Source of the DNA: JANYCG01 sp031418395
GTDB lineage: Bacteria > Pseudomonadota > Gammaproteobacteria > Burkholderiales > Burkholderiaceae_C
DNA: 6,103 nucleotides
Direction: 5' to 3'
Assembly (NCBI GenBank): GCA_031418395.1
Contig: JANOXL010000347.1
Coordinates: 1-6,103 of the forward strand
The notes under the pieces were generated by a model, which saw only the letters and a program-made list of their open reading frames with translations, did not search any database and was not told the origin of the DNA. A program made the position numbers and the translations under genes. Below, piece by piece: positions 1 to 5,536 of this stretch (within the stretch, counting starts at the first letter, position 1; each line of letters starts with the position of its first letter).

Positions 1-2
1 AT

Positions 3-35
3 ACTTGCCAAAAACTTGCCAAAGACTTTCCAGAA
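3..35. repeat. Degenerate 11-bp tandem repeat (3 units)
   Basis: Units at 3-13, 14-24 and 25-35 read acttgccaaaa, acttgccaaag and actttccagaa. The first two differ at one base and the third is more diverged. The array lies just past the stop codon of the minus-strand dciA-like gene, which it approaches from the window edge. No hairpin or T-tract suggests a terminator. It may be a chance micro-repeat. Confidence 0.4.
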
Positions 36-43
36 GTTGCAAT

Positions 44-388
44 TTACCGGGTTTGCTGCATTTGAACCCGTAGGCGAATTGAGGTAACCTCCCATCCCTT
101 GCTGCGCAAATGCGCCATGAAGGCGGGCAACAACTGGCGGATTTTGGCGGCGGTGGCGTTGTTGTCCAGAATCAGGCACCAGACCGCACCGTCAATAGGG
201 CCCGCTGTAATCGATTTTTTAAGCGTTGCCGGAATCAAGGCCTCAATCGACTTCAGGCGGCTGGTGGATTCACGGGTTAGTTCGGCAAGCCGCGCGAAAG
301 TTGGCGTTTCTCCAGCAGCCTGCAAAAGCGTGTAACTGCGCGGCTTGGGCGGCGGTGGCTGGCGCGAAGCGGGTAGGCGCGTTGTCAT
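44..388 (-). CDS. dciA: DciA-like (DUF721) replicative helicase loader
   Basis: A 114-residue protein with ATG at 388-386 and TAA at 46-44. Residues 1-20 are Pro/Arg/Lys-rich and probably disordered. Residues 30-110 form the conserved part: a helix with LAELTREST, then LKSIEALIP, WCLILDNNATAAKIRQLLP (about 70-88) and a final strand, HLRSKGWEVTSIRLRVQ. This is the pattern I know from short betaproteobacterial DUF721 proteins. DciA proteins deliver or load the DnaB helicase in bacteria that lack DnaC/DnaI. The gene is divergent from the M23 peptidase, an arrangement familiar from Burkholderiales, where secA is often the next gene. No clear Shine-Dalgarno sequence is visible upstream of the ATG. 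The family call is good; the role is inferred from the family. Confidence 0.75.
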   Translation of the reverse strand: MTTRLPASRQPPPPKPRSYTLLQAAGETPTFARLAELTRESTSRLKSIEALIPATLKKSITAGPIDGAVWCLILDNNATAAKIRQLLPAFMAHLRSKGWEVTSIRLRVQMQQTR

Positions 389-410
389 GGGGCAGTTCAG
401 TCCAGATTAG
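382..410 (+). promoter_or_regulatory. Weak sigma70-like promoter candidate for the M23 gene
   Basis: TTGTCA (382-387, 5/6 to the -35 consensus) is followed after exactly 17 bp by GATTAG (405-410, only 3/6 to the -10 consensus). It overlaps the start codon of the divergent dciA-like gene. Transcription would start close to the ribosome binding site, leaving a very short leader. The -10 is poor, so the real promoter may lie within the dciA-like gene. Confidence 0.2.
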
Positions 411-417
411 CCGAAAA

Positions 418-423
418 AGGAAG
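418..423 (+). promoter_or_regulatory. Ribosome binding site that sets the M23 start
   Basis: AGGAAG lies 6 nt before the ATG at 430. This favours 430 over the in-frame ATG at 226, which would run through the dciA-like gene and add 68 residues without family character. Confidence 0.7.
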
Positions 424-429
424 TGGCAG

Positions 430-1389
430 ATGCAATTGATTATCACGGACGCCTGGTTGGCCAAAAGCCGCGCCATCCATCTCTCGGGTCGGCGTTTGAT
501 TTTTGCTCTGGCCATGTTGTCGCTGGCCTTGACAATCGTTGCGGCCGGCCTTTACCACTGGGTTTTTCTCAAAGGTGCGCGTGACGGCTGGCCCGTCATC
601 GGCAGCTTTGTGCGGCTTTTGGTCAAAGACGAATTCGAGCAGCGTGACCGTTTCATGCGGGAAAACCTCAACGTCATGGCCAAAAAAGTCGGTGAAATGC
701 AGGCCAAACTCACCCAACTGGAGTCATTGGGAGAGCGCGTCTCGGGCCTGGCAGGCGTGAATGCGGGCGACATCAAGGCCCTGCCGGGCCGCGGCGGCGT
801 GTTGTTGCCGGGGCGCGACCTCTCGCTCCAAGAATTGCAGACTACCCTGACTGCGATGGATCAAGCCACAGACCAGCGCGCCGACTGGATGACGCTGATG
901 GAATCGCGTTTGTTCGAGCAAAAAATGCGCAACATGATGGTGCCCACCCAGCAGCCCGTGCCCGGCGCCAACCTGGGCTCGCACTTCGGCTGGCGCATCG
1001 ACCCGATCACCGGGCAGTCGGCCCTGCACACCGGGCTGGATTTTCAGGCCGATACCGGCACGCCCATCTACGCCGCTGCGGGTGGTGTGGTCGTCACGCA
1101 GGAGTACCACGCGGGTTACGGCAACCTGGTGGAGGTTGACCACGGCAAAGACCTGATCACCCGCTACGCCCACGCCTCGCAGGTCTTCGTCAAAAAAGGC
1201 GATGTCATCAAACGCGGCCAAAAAATTGCCGAAGTCGGCACCACCGGTCGCTCCACCGGCTCACATCTGCACTTTGAAGTGCTGGTGCAAGGTGTGCCGC
1301 AGGACCCGCAAAAGTTCTTGAGTGCCGGCGAAGCCAACGTGCGCCAGTTGGCCAAAAACACGCCTGCGGGGCGCGCTGGCGGCAAATAG
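430..1389 (+). CDS. Membrane-anchored M23 family metallopeptidase
   Basis: A 319-residue protein, probably a cell-wall (peptidoglycan) endopeptidase facing the periplasm. Residues 22-43 (from LIFALAMLSL) form one N-terminal membrane segment preceded by basic residues. Residues 65-108 are charged and heptad-like, probably a coiled coil. Residues 180-295 are the M23 (LytM/lysostaphin-type) domain: SHFGWRIDPITG (184-195), HTGLD with zinc ligands H200 and D204, YAH with H248, and HLHFE with H279 and H281. All the expected zinc and catalytic residues are present, so it should be an active enzyme rather than a degenerate LytM activator. The start at 430 is supported by AGGAAG 6 nt upstream. The GST gene follows 80 bp downstream on the same strand. 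The physiological substrate cannot be read from the sequence. Confidence 0.9.
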   Translation: MQLIITDAWLAKSRAIHLSGRRLIFALAMLSLALTIVAAGLYHWVFLKGARDGWPVIGSFVRLLVKDEFEQRDRFMRENLNVMAKKVGEMQAKLTQLESLGERVSGLAGVNAGDIKALPGRGGVLLPGRDLSLQELQTTLTAMDQATDQRADWMTLMESRLFEQKMRNMMVPTQQPVPGANLGSHFGWRIDPITGQSALHTGLDFQADTGTPIYAAAGGVVVTQEYHAGYGNLVEVDHGKDLITRYAHASQVFVKKGDVIKRGQKIAEVGTTGRSTGSHLHFEVLVQGVPQDPQKFLSAGEANVRQLAKNTPAGRAGGK

Positions 1390-1469
1390 GTGCGTCGGCC
1401 GGGCCTGGCCAGGGACAGGCGGGTTACAGGCTACAAAAGACGGTTCCACCCAGGAGATTGCGAACATCC

Positions 1470-2141
1470 ATGATCACCGTTCACCACTTGAACAACTCGC
1501 GCTCGCAGCGTGTGCTTTGGCTGCTTGAAGAGCTGGGCGTGCCCTATGAGATCAAGCGCTACCAGCGGGATGCCAAGACGATGCTGGCGCCGCCCGAGCT
1601 GCGCCAGGTGCACCCGCTGGGGAAATCTCCGGTAGTCACCGATGGTGGGCTCACGGTTGCCGAGTCCGGCGCGATTGTTGAGTACCTGGTCGATCAATAT
1701 GGCGCGGGCCGTTTCAAGCCTGCCGCAGGCACGCCACAGCGTTTGCGCTACACCTACTGGCTGCATTACGCTGAAGGCTCGGCCATGCCACCGCTCTTGA
1801 TGAAACTGGTGTTCGACACGATGGCAAGAGCGCCCATGCCCTTCTTTGTGAAACCCATCGCCAAAGGCATCGCCGCCAAGGTCAAAAGCAGCTTCATCAG
1901 CCCGCAAATCGAGCTGCACCTGAACTACATGGAGGCCGAGCTGGAGAAATCAAAGTGGTTTGCCGGTAGCGAATTTACCGCAGCAGACATCCAGCTGAGC
2001 TTTGTTCTGGAGGCCGCCTCAGCCCGCGGCGGGCTCGATGCCCGCCGACCCAGACTCATGGACTTTCTGAAGCGCATCCATGCCAGACCGGCCTACCAGC
2101 GCGCGCTTGAAAAGGGTGGGGCTTACGATTTGATGAGTTGA
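1470..2141 (+). CDS. Glutathione S-transferase family protein
   Basis: A 223-residue cytosolic GST-fold protein of normal family length. The N-terminal thioredoxin-like domain (1-80) starts MITVHHLNNSRSQRVLWLLE, with S10 or S12 as candidate catalytic serine. It has the cis-proline loop GKSPVV (P54) and the glutathione-binding ESGAIVEYL (E65, S66). The all-helical C-terminal domain has the N-capping-box region FTAADIQLSF (T170 to D173). GSTs conjugate or reduce substrates with glutathione; the substrate here is unknown. AGGAG at 1452-1456 is 13 nt before ATG 1470, which is long. A TTG at 1458 is in frame but only 1 nt from AGGAG, and the family normally begins at the ITVHHL segment, so 1470 is preferred. 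It may be co-transcribed with the M23 gene, although the function is unrelated. Confidence 0.9.
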   Translation: MITVHHLNNSRSQRVLWLLEELGVPYEIKRYQRDAKTMLAPPELRQVHPLGKSPVVTDGGLTVAESGAIVEYLVDQYGAGRFKPAAGTPQRLRYTYWLHYAEGSAMPPLLMKLVFDTMARAPMPFFVKPIAKGIAAKVKSSFISPQIELHLNYMEAELEKSKWFAGSEFTAADIQLSFVLEAASARGGLDARRPRLMDFLKRIHARPAYQRALEKGGAYDLMS

Positions 2142-2163
2142 CCGGCTGGCCCATCGTGTGCAG

Positions 2164-2420
2164 TTATGTTGGACGGCCCTCCAAGACCGCCCCGCCATTG
2201 CCGACTTCGCCCAGCAACATGGGGGCGTTGCCAAGGGCCTCGTCATAGACGTAACTTTGGCCCAGCACGGTGGCATTGGGCGCCAGATGATCCACCAGAG
2301 GCTCGCTCTTGAAGACGCGTTGGCCCAGGGCGTTGTGCAGGAAGGTGACTTTGCTGCCCTCATCAGAATCGCTCACCGTGGCCTGGGCGTGGCGGTTTTG
2401 GGCGTCGTAGACGAACTGAG
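2164..2420 (-). pseudogene. RHS-repeat protein fragment, truncated at both ends
   Basis: The minus strand encodes an RHS/YD-type stretch from about 2420 down: FVYDAQNRHAQATV, then FLHNALGQRVFKSEPLVDHL, APNATVLGQSYVYDEALGN and LLGEVGNGG. A stop (TAA, 2166-2164) follows soon after. The other RHS piece in this window carries the same segment and then continues into REYLWLP and the RHS core; here homology ends after GNGG, so the 3' part is missing. Upstream of FVYD the frame stays open to an ATG at 2508, but those residues (rich in Arg and Pro) do not look RHS-like, so the 5' part is also lost. It sits 22 bp after the convergent GST gene. It is a relic, not a working protein. Confidence 0.8.
2261..2293. 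repeat. Direct repeat copy 1 (RHS-derived)
   Basis: This stretch matches 6071-6103 in the same orientation at 29 of 33 positions; it begins cccagcacggtggc. On the minus strand both encode the (D)H-x-APNATVLG segment of the RHS proteins. The copies are offset by exactly 3810 bp, and the second may continue past the window edge. Confidence 0.85.
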
Positions 2421-2484
2421 CGCAAGGCAAAAGCCGCTGGCAAGGCCGCATACGGGCTCGCAGGCGAGGGCGCCCGGACGATGT

Positions 2485-2510
2485 ATTTGTTAACATGGGT
2501 ATCAACAAAT
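2485..2510. repeat. Inverted repeat, 7-bp perfect arms
   Basis: ATTTGTT (2485-2491) and AACAAAT (2504-2510) are perfect reverse complements around a 12-bp spacer. The repeat lies near where the RHS fragment loses recognisable homology and where the DNA becomes AT-richer. It could be an orphan operator, a recombination end or chance. Confidence 0.4.
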
Positions 2511-2539
2511 TACCAGGTTTGACGCCGAGTGGAAAGTAA

Positions 2540-2602
2540 TCAAGGGTTTTTGGCCTCGGGCTCTCGTGAAATATACGCTAATTGCTACGTATTTTATAGC
2601 AC
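2540..2602. repeat. Possible degraded Comamonadaceae-type intergenic repeat
   Basis: The stretch begins caagggtttttggcctcggg and ends in tattttatagc. It resembles, from memory, short palindromic intergenic repeats common in Comamonadaceae genomes. It keeps a small inverted repeat, GCTA (2584-2587) with TAGC (2597-2600). The first hairpin of the remembered consensus is decayed. This rests on recall, not on a computed match. Confidence 0.35.
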
Positions 2603-2664
2603 TCAAATTGTTGCTGTGGATGATTTGGGGTAGAGATCTGAATTGATATTGGATGATGAAAGAT

Positions 2665-2696
2665 CTGACCTCATTGCGTGCCTGACCCCATTGCGT
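2665..2696. repeat. Tandem 15-bp near-repeat (17-bp period)
   Basis: CTGACCTCATTGCGT (2665-2679) and CTGACCCCATTGCGT (2682-2696) match at 14 of 15 positions. Just before, AGATCTGA occurs at 2634-2641 and again at 2661-2668. Motifs of the type TGACCCCATT often surround transposase-associated repeats in proteobacteria, but no transposase is visible here. Confidence 0.5.
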
Positions 2697-2844
2697 CTAC
2701 ACACCGGCCGTGAAGCCATTCAAGTTCGCGGATCGTGCCGTCACCAAAACTCAGACTGTCGAAATCCTGATCAAAACTGTAACCGTTGCCGTTGAAGCTG
2801 ACATAAGAGAAAACCCGGTTGGCGATTGCGTCAGAGAAATGCAG
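2674..2844 (-). pseudogene. Unrecognised short coding remnant
   Basis: Between two in-frame stops (2847-2845 and 2673-2671) the minus strand encodes 57 residues with protein-like composition, including FSDAIANRVFSYVSFNGNGY and FDQDFDSLSFGDGTIREL. It has no start codon near its beginning. The Asp/Gly-rich part, ending in a FGDGT motif, is faintly like calcium-binding RTX-type proteins, but the match is too short to call. Its downstream end runs into the CTGACC repeats. It lies 26 bp past the stop codon of the flavodoxin-like gene and was probably brought in with neighbouring rearranged DNA. It may not be coding at all. Confidence 0.3.
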
Positions 2845-2870
2845 TCATGGCGCGCCGACAAACGGCAAAA

Positions 2871-3347
2871 TCAGTACAGTCGGCTTACCAACCCCGCGTC
2901 AGCCAGAAATTCGGCCATTTCTTTCTTGTGTGCAGCGGCTGGCAACCGGTGGGTTTCAATCGCCAGGGTGGCTGCCGGACGTTTGCCACACAAACGGTGC
3001 ATCTCGGCAAAACCGCTGTCGGGTGTGCCCGAGCTTTCCGCGCAAAAGAAAGCCACCTGGTTGAAGCGTTCGGCGTATTTTTGCAGATAGGCGCGCATCG
3101 GCGCTGCAACGCCATTGCCCTGCACCGGTGCCCCGATAACCACCAAGTCGTAAAAGCGTGGGTTGCGAACCGGTTTATGTATGGGTGGATGTGCTCGCGT
3201 CAGTGCCTGCCAAAGAGTGCGCCAGATGGATTGGGTCGGGTGCACGAGGCGCACGGCCTCCAGGTCGGCGGCGCAATGTCTGGCGATTTCTTTGGCTACC
3301 TGGCCGGTTTGACCAGTGTGACTGAAATAGAGCACGAGAGTTTTCAT
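2871..3347 (-). CDS. Small flavodoxin-like protein
   Basis: A 158-residue protein (ATG 3347, TGA 2873-2871) with a flavodoxin fold, probably a cytosolic FMN-binding electron carrier or small quinone-reductase-like enzyme. The first strand and phosphate loop, LVLYFSHTGQTGQVAKEIA (4-22), contain the S/T-x-T-G-x-T pattern at S9-T14 that binds the FMN phosphate. YDLVVIGAPVQGNGVAAPM (66-84) fits the second FMN loop, and VAFFCAESSGTPDSGF (98-113) the third strand and loop. Its length is that of short-chain flavodoxins. C102 and C120 are the only cysteines. Upstream of the ATG no strong Shine-Dalgarno sequence is seen. The next gene upstream on the same strand, the PEP-CTERM gene, ends 123 bp away and looks unrelated. 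The partner protein is unknown. Confidence 0.82.
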   Translation of the reverse strand: MKTLVLYFSHTGQTGQVAKEIARHCAADLEAVRLVHPTQSIWRTLWQALTRAHPPIHKPVRNPRFYDLVVIGAPVQGNGVAAPMRAYLQKYAERFNQVAFFCAESSGTPDSGFAEMHRLCGKRPAATLAIETHRLPAAAHKKEMAEFLADAGLVSRLY

Positions 3348-3377
3348 GGTGATGGTCTAGACTGAGTCTGGGTGGTT

Positions 3378-3412
3378 ATGGGTTGTGGGTCATGGGTCAT
3401 GGGGCATGGATC
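3378..3412. repeat. Five degenerate 7-bp tandem repeats
   Basis: Consecutive heptamers read atgggtt, gtgggtc, atgggtc, atggggc and atggatc. Adjacent units differ by one or two bases. The array starts 31 bp upstream of the start codon of the minus-strand flavodoxin-like gene, so it lies where that gene's promoter would be. It could affect promoter spacing if its copy number varies, but the units are not identical. Confidence 0.7.
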
Positions 3413-3470
3413 GCCCGCGCGCGATTGAGCGGCAGACGGTGTTTTCAGCTCTGCGCAAGAGCGTCGAGGC

Positions 3471-4169
3471 TTATTTCAAGCGCCGTTGTCGGCGGCTCGC
3501 AGTGACGCCCAAAAGCGCGGCCAGCACCAGCCCGACGGTTCCCGGCTCGGGCAACTGCTGCACTGCGATGTCGGCAATCAGCAGGCCTTCTCCGATGGCG
3601 CCAATCTGCGTTGCGGCACCGGTGGCCAGGTTGATGGTGAGCAATCTAGAAGTCCCGCCTGCACCCGTCAGCGACGCAAAGGCCTGGTTGCCGAAAGCAA
3701 AAATGTCAAAACCCACCGGGTCTGTCGTATCAAAGCCCAGGCTACCAATGGTATTGAGCGTGCCGTTGTTGGGGTTGAGTCGCAGATTTTGGTCTGCGTC
3801 ACTGGTCAACCGAAGGCGATCCACCACCGGGTTAAAGTCCAAACCGAAAGAGGAACCGCTTAGTAAAAAAGCGCTTGCTGCGCCGATCACAGAGGCCACG
3901 CCGGTTGACCTGTTGATGCTGTACAAGCGGCTGTCTGACGACACGCCGTATAACACGCCGTTGGCCGCGCGAAAGTCGATACCCACCAGAGATTGCCCGG
4001 CACCCAGGCCGGTGATGCCGACATTGCCCATGAGGGTGCCTGACCCTTCGGTGTCGAATACAACCAGCCGATTGGCAGCCGCGATGCCGTAAACCGAAGT
4101 AGCCAAAGCAGGTACAGCGAAAGTGAGGCCGCACAGAGCCGCCAACAGAAATCGTTTTCCAGTTTTCAT
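3471..4169 (-). CDS. Exported PEP-CTERM protein, DUF4394-like
   Basis: A 232-residue protein (ATG 4169, TAA 3473-3471). Residues 1-23 are a Sec signal peptide (MKTGKRFLLAALCGLTFAVP, cleavage probably after ALA at 23). The body has repeated beta-rich units of about 35-40 residues at 62-96, 108-142 and 153-190. Each ends in a pattern like INRSTGVASVIG, LNPNNGTLNTIG or INLATGAATQIG, as in DUF4394 proteins, and probably forms a propeller-like fold. The C-terminus is a textbook PEP-CTERM tail: PEP at 207-209, a hydrophobic segment at 211-224 and a basic end, RRQRRLK. Such tails are recognised by the exosortase system, which processes and surface-delivers proteins in bacteria that make extracellular polysaccharide. 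No exosortase gene is in the window. The function is unknown; the tail and signal are clear. Confidence 0.88.
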   Translation of the reverse strand: MKTGKRFLLAALCGLTFAVPALATSVYGIAAANRLVVFDTEGSGTLMGNVGITGLGAGQSLVGIDFRAANGVLYGVSSDSRLYSINRSTGVASVIGAASAFLLSGSSFGLDFNPVVDRLRLTSDADQNLRLNPNNGTLNTIGSLGFDTTDPVGFDIFAFGNQAFASLTGAGGTSRLLTINLATGAATQIGAIGEGLLIADIAVQQLPEPGTVGLVLAALLGVTASRRQRRLK

Positions 4170-4588
4170 AAATCAAGCCGTTTGAAGTGGTAAACCAAAC
4201 ATGGCTGAACGCATACACAGCCACAAATAGCCGCGGCGATCAAAAATGAGATTTAAAGCGCCGCGAGAATGGATGGTGTCGCCAGGTGTATGGCCCGTCT
4301 GTGCGGTACCGGACGTAAGGCGCGGGCCAAACTACCGGCAATTCCGGGTAAAAACTCTCCAAAAAGCACTTCACCTGGTGCTGCAAGACCTGTTCAAATC
4401 GATTGGAGTCGGTGGGTCTGCAAAATAGAAGACCAAAAATGCTGCAAAGTCGTTGGGTGGTGAAGACGGGCACAGCCTCAGTTGCCGCTTTGGGTTGGAG
4501 TTCTACATTGATTCAGGTGCAGGCCACCTGACCCGACAAGCCGGTAAAAATGGTGGTGCTAGTCAACGCTGGCGGCACGGCAGACACA

Positions 4589-4612
4589 CAAGAAACCTGG
4601 CAAGAAACCTGG
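4589..4612. repeat. Perfect 12-bp tandem duplication
   Basis: caagaaacctgg occurs at 4589-4600 and again immediately at 4601-4612, followed by a partial third unit (aaacct, 4613-4618). It lies in the gene-poor stretch and has no evident role. Confidence 0.8.
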
Positions 4613-4673
4613 AAACCTAAGGCCAAGTCTATTGTCATCACACCCCTATTTACCGCAACAACTAACCCCAGGC

Positions 4674-4744
4674 CCCTCACCCCGCCACTCGCAAACTCAA
4701 ACAAAACTCCGCGCCGCGCGCGACGCGGTTGAAGGCGGTGAGGG
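4674..4744. repeat. Nested inverted repeat / possible cruciform
   Basis: The outer arms ccctcaccccgcc (4674-4686) and ggcggtgaggg (4734-4744) pair along 11 bp with a 2-nt bulge. Inside, CCGCG (4709-4713) pairs with CGCGG (4724-4728), and a short AAC/GTT extension is possible. The inner part is strongly GC-rich. It is not followed by a T-tract, so it is not a typical Rho-independent terminator. It may be a copy of a dispersed intergenic palindrome. Confidence 0.5.
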
Positions 4745-4794
4745 TGCCAACGATGCTCGTGGTCACGGACTTTCACGGGTTCTCCAGCTTCAAA

Positions 4795-4823
4795 TTGACA
4801 ATTTTTCGCCATTGTCATAACAT
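4795..4823 (+). promoter_or_regulatory. TA operon promoter with overlapping palindromic operator
   Basis: TTGACA (4795-4800) is a perfect -35 box. After 17 bp, TAACAT (4818-4823, 4/6) is a plausible -10. TGACAAT (4796-4802) and ATTGTCA (4811-4817) form a perfect 7-bp inverted repeat with an 8-bp spacer, lying from the -35 box to the edge of the -10. Type II antitoxins normally repress their own operon by binding such palindromes, so this is the expected site for the Phd-like antitoxin, alone or with toxin. Confidence 0.65.
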
Positions 4824-4841
4824 ACAAGCATTTCCTGTCTT

Positions 4842-4846
4842 AGGAG
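4842..4846 (+). promoter_or_regulatory. Ribosome binding site for the antitoxin (GTG start)
   Basis: AGGAG lies 6 nt before the GTG at 4853. This is the best Shine-Dalgarno sequence in the window and supports GTG as the antitoxin start, for which there is no nearby ATG. Confidence 0.75.
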
Positions 4847-4852
4847 TGAAAC

Positions 4853-5113
4853 GTGAGCATTCATACATTTTCAAGCCGAGACTTCACGCGTGACGTTTCT
4901 TCGGCCAAGCGCGCGGCGGTCAGCGGCCCTGTCTTCATTACTGACCGTGGCCGCCCAGCCTTTGCGCTGCTCAAAATCGACGACTACTACCGTATGGCGG
5001 GGCAAAACGAGCCCTCGCTTCTGGACGTGATGGACGGCATTGCGGGGGGCGAGGGCATTGACTTCGAGCCGCCGCGCCTCACGCTGGATATTCAGGCTGC
5101 CGCGCTGGACTGA
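4853..5113 (+). CDS. Phd/YefM-family antitoxin
   Basis: An 86-residue protein with a GTG start. It binds and neutralises the PIN toxin encoded just downstream and probably represses the operon. Residues 1-50 are the Phd/YefM fold: FSSRDFTRDVSSAKRAAVSG (6-25), then the strand pair PVFITDRGRPAFALLKIDDY (26-45), where the DRGRPAFALL hairpin is a family hallmark. Residues 51-86 are the variable toxin-binding tail, rich in acidic and hydrophobic residues (PSLLDVMDGIAGGEGIDFEP). The length is usual for the family. It is preceded by a strong promoter with a palindrome and separated from the toxin by 9 bp, the classic antitoxin-first order. Confidence 0.9.
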   Translation: MSIHTFSSRDFTRDVSSAKRAAVSGPVFITDRGRPAFALLKIDDYYRMAGQNEPSLLDVMDGIAGGEGIDFEPPRLTLDIQAAALD

Positions 5114-5122
5114 CGGCGACCT

Positions 5123-5536
5123 ATGTTCGTTCTGGATACCAACGTCATTTCCGAGCTGCGCCACGGTAAACCGCATCAGTCTGCCGAGGTGCGCGCCTGG
5201 GCCGCCGGGCAGCCCAGCAGCAGCCTGTACCTCTCCGCCATTTCGATATTGGAGCTGGAAAAAGGCATCCTGGCGCTGGAGCGCCGCATGCCACCGCAGG
5301 GCAGCGCGCTGCGCATCTGGCTTGCCGGGGTGTGTGCAGCGTTCGCTGGCCGAATCCTGCCCTTCACCGAGAACACTGCCCCCCTGTGCGCTGCGTTGCA
5401 CGTGCCAGACCCGCGCTCCGAACGTGACGCCATGATCGCTGCAACCGCACTTGAACACCGCTTTGCGGTGGTGACCCGCAACGTGTCAGATTTTTCAAAT
5501 ACGGGGGTCGCGCTTGTTAACCCTTGGCTTGCCTGA
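5123..5536 (+). CDS. vapC: VapC/FitB-like PIN-domain toxin
   Basis: A 137-residue PIN-domain endoribonuclease, the toxin of the TA pair. The acidic metal-binding residues are all visible: D5 in MFVLDTNVIS, E44 in SAISILELEKG, D102 in RSERDAMIAATAL and D123 in VVTRNVSDF. The end, TGV..VNPW, is typical of FitB-type VapC toxins, so the protein looks full length and active. VapC toxins cleave specific RNAs, often tRNA or rRNA; the target here is unknown. It starts 9 bp after the antitoxin stop with only a weak ribosome binding site, so translation is probably coupled. Its last codons and stop (5521-5536) are also readable, on the opposite strand, as the end of RHS homology, marking the junction with foreign sequence. 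Confidence 0.9.
   Translation: MFVLDTNVISELRHGKPHQSAEVRAWAAGQPSSSLYLSAISILELEKGILALERRMPPQGSALRIWLAGVCAAFAGRILPFTENTAPLCAALHVPDPRSERDAMIAATALEHRFAVVTRNVSDFSNTGVALVNPWLA

Larger units (their letters stand above)
4170..4794. other. Region without a recognisable gene (about 620 bp)
   Basis: This lies between the start of the PEP-CTERM gene and the TA promoter. Only short open frames occur, of which the best is a 60-residue plus-strand frame at 4246-4428. Its later part (VKTLQKALHLVLQDLFKSIG) looks helical and could be a relic of a transposase or other protein, but I recognise no family and see no ribosome binding site. The stretch also contains a 12-bp duplication and a nested inverted repeat, listed separately. 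The 5' region of the PEP-CTERM gene must hold its promoter, but no convincing -35/-10 pair stands out. Confidence 0.5.

Noticed and set aside
226..429. N-terminal extension of the M23 peptidase from an upstream ATG at 226
   Set aside because: It runs through the opposite-strand dciA-like gene, has no M23-family character, and the ATG at 430 has a good ribosome binding site and leads directly into the membrane anchor.
724..1221. 165-residue open frame on the minus strand within the M23 gene
   Set aside because: Antisense shadow of a clear M23 domain in GC-rich DNA; no domain recognised.
1397..1410. GGCC...GGCC palindrome after the M23 gene as a terminator
   Set aside because: Only 4-bp arms and no T-tract follows.
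1458..1469. TTG start for the GST gene
   Set aside because: Only 1 nt from AGGAG, and the family's first strand begins at the ATG at 1470.
2826..3365. 179-residue plus-strand open frame opposite the flavodoxin-like gene
   Set aside because: Shadow of a gene with a clear FMN-binding loop.
3385..4092. 235-residue plus-strand open frame opposite the PEP-CTERM gene
   Set aside because: The minus strand has a signal peptide, repeats and PEP-CTERM tail; the plus frame has no protein-like features.
4513..4827. 104-residue minus-strand open frame in the gene-poor region
   Set aside because: No recognised motif, and it overlaps the TA promoter and the GC-rich palindrome; probably chance.
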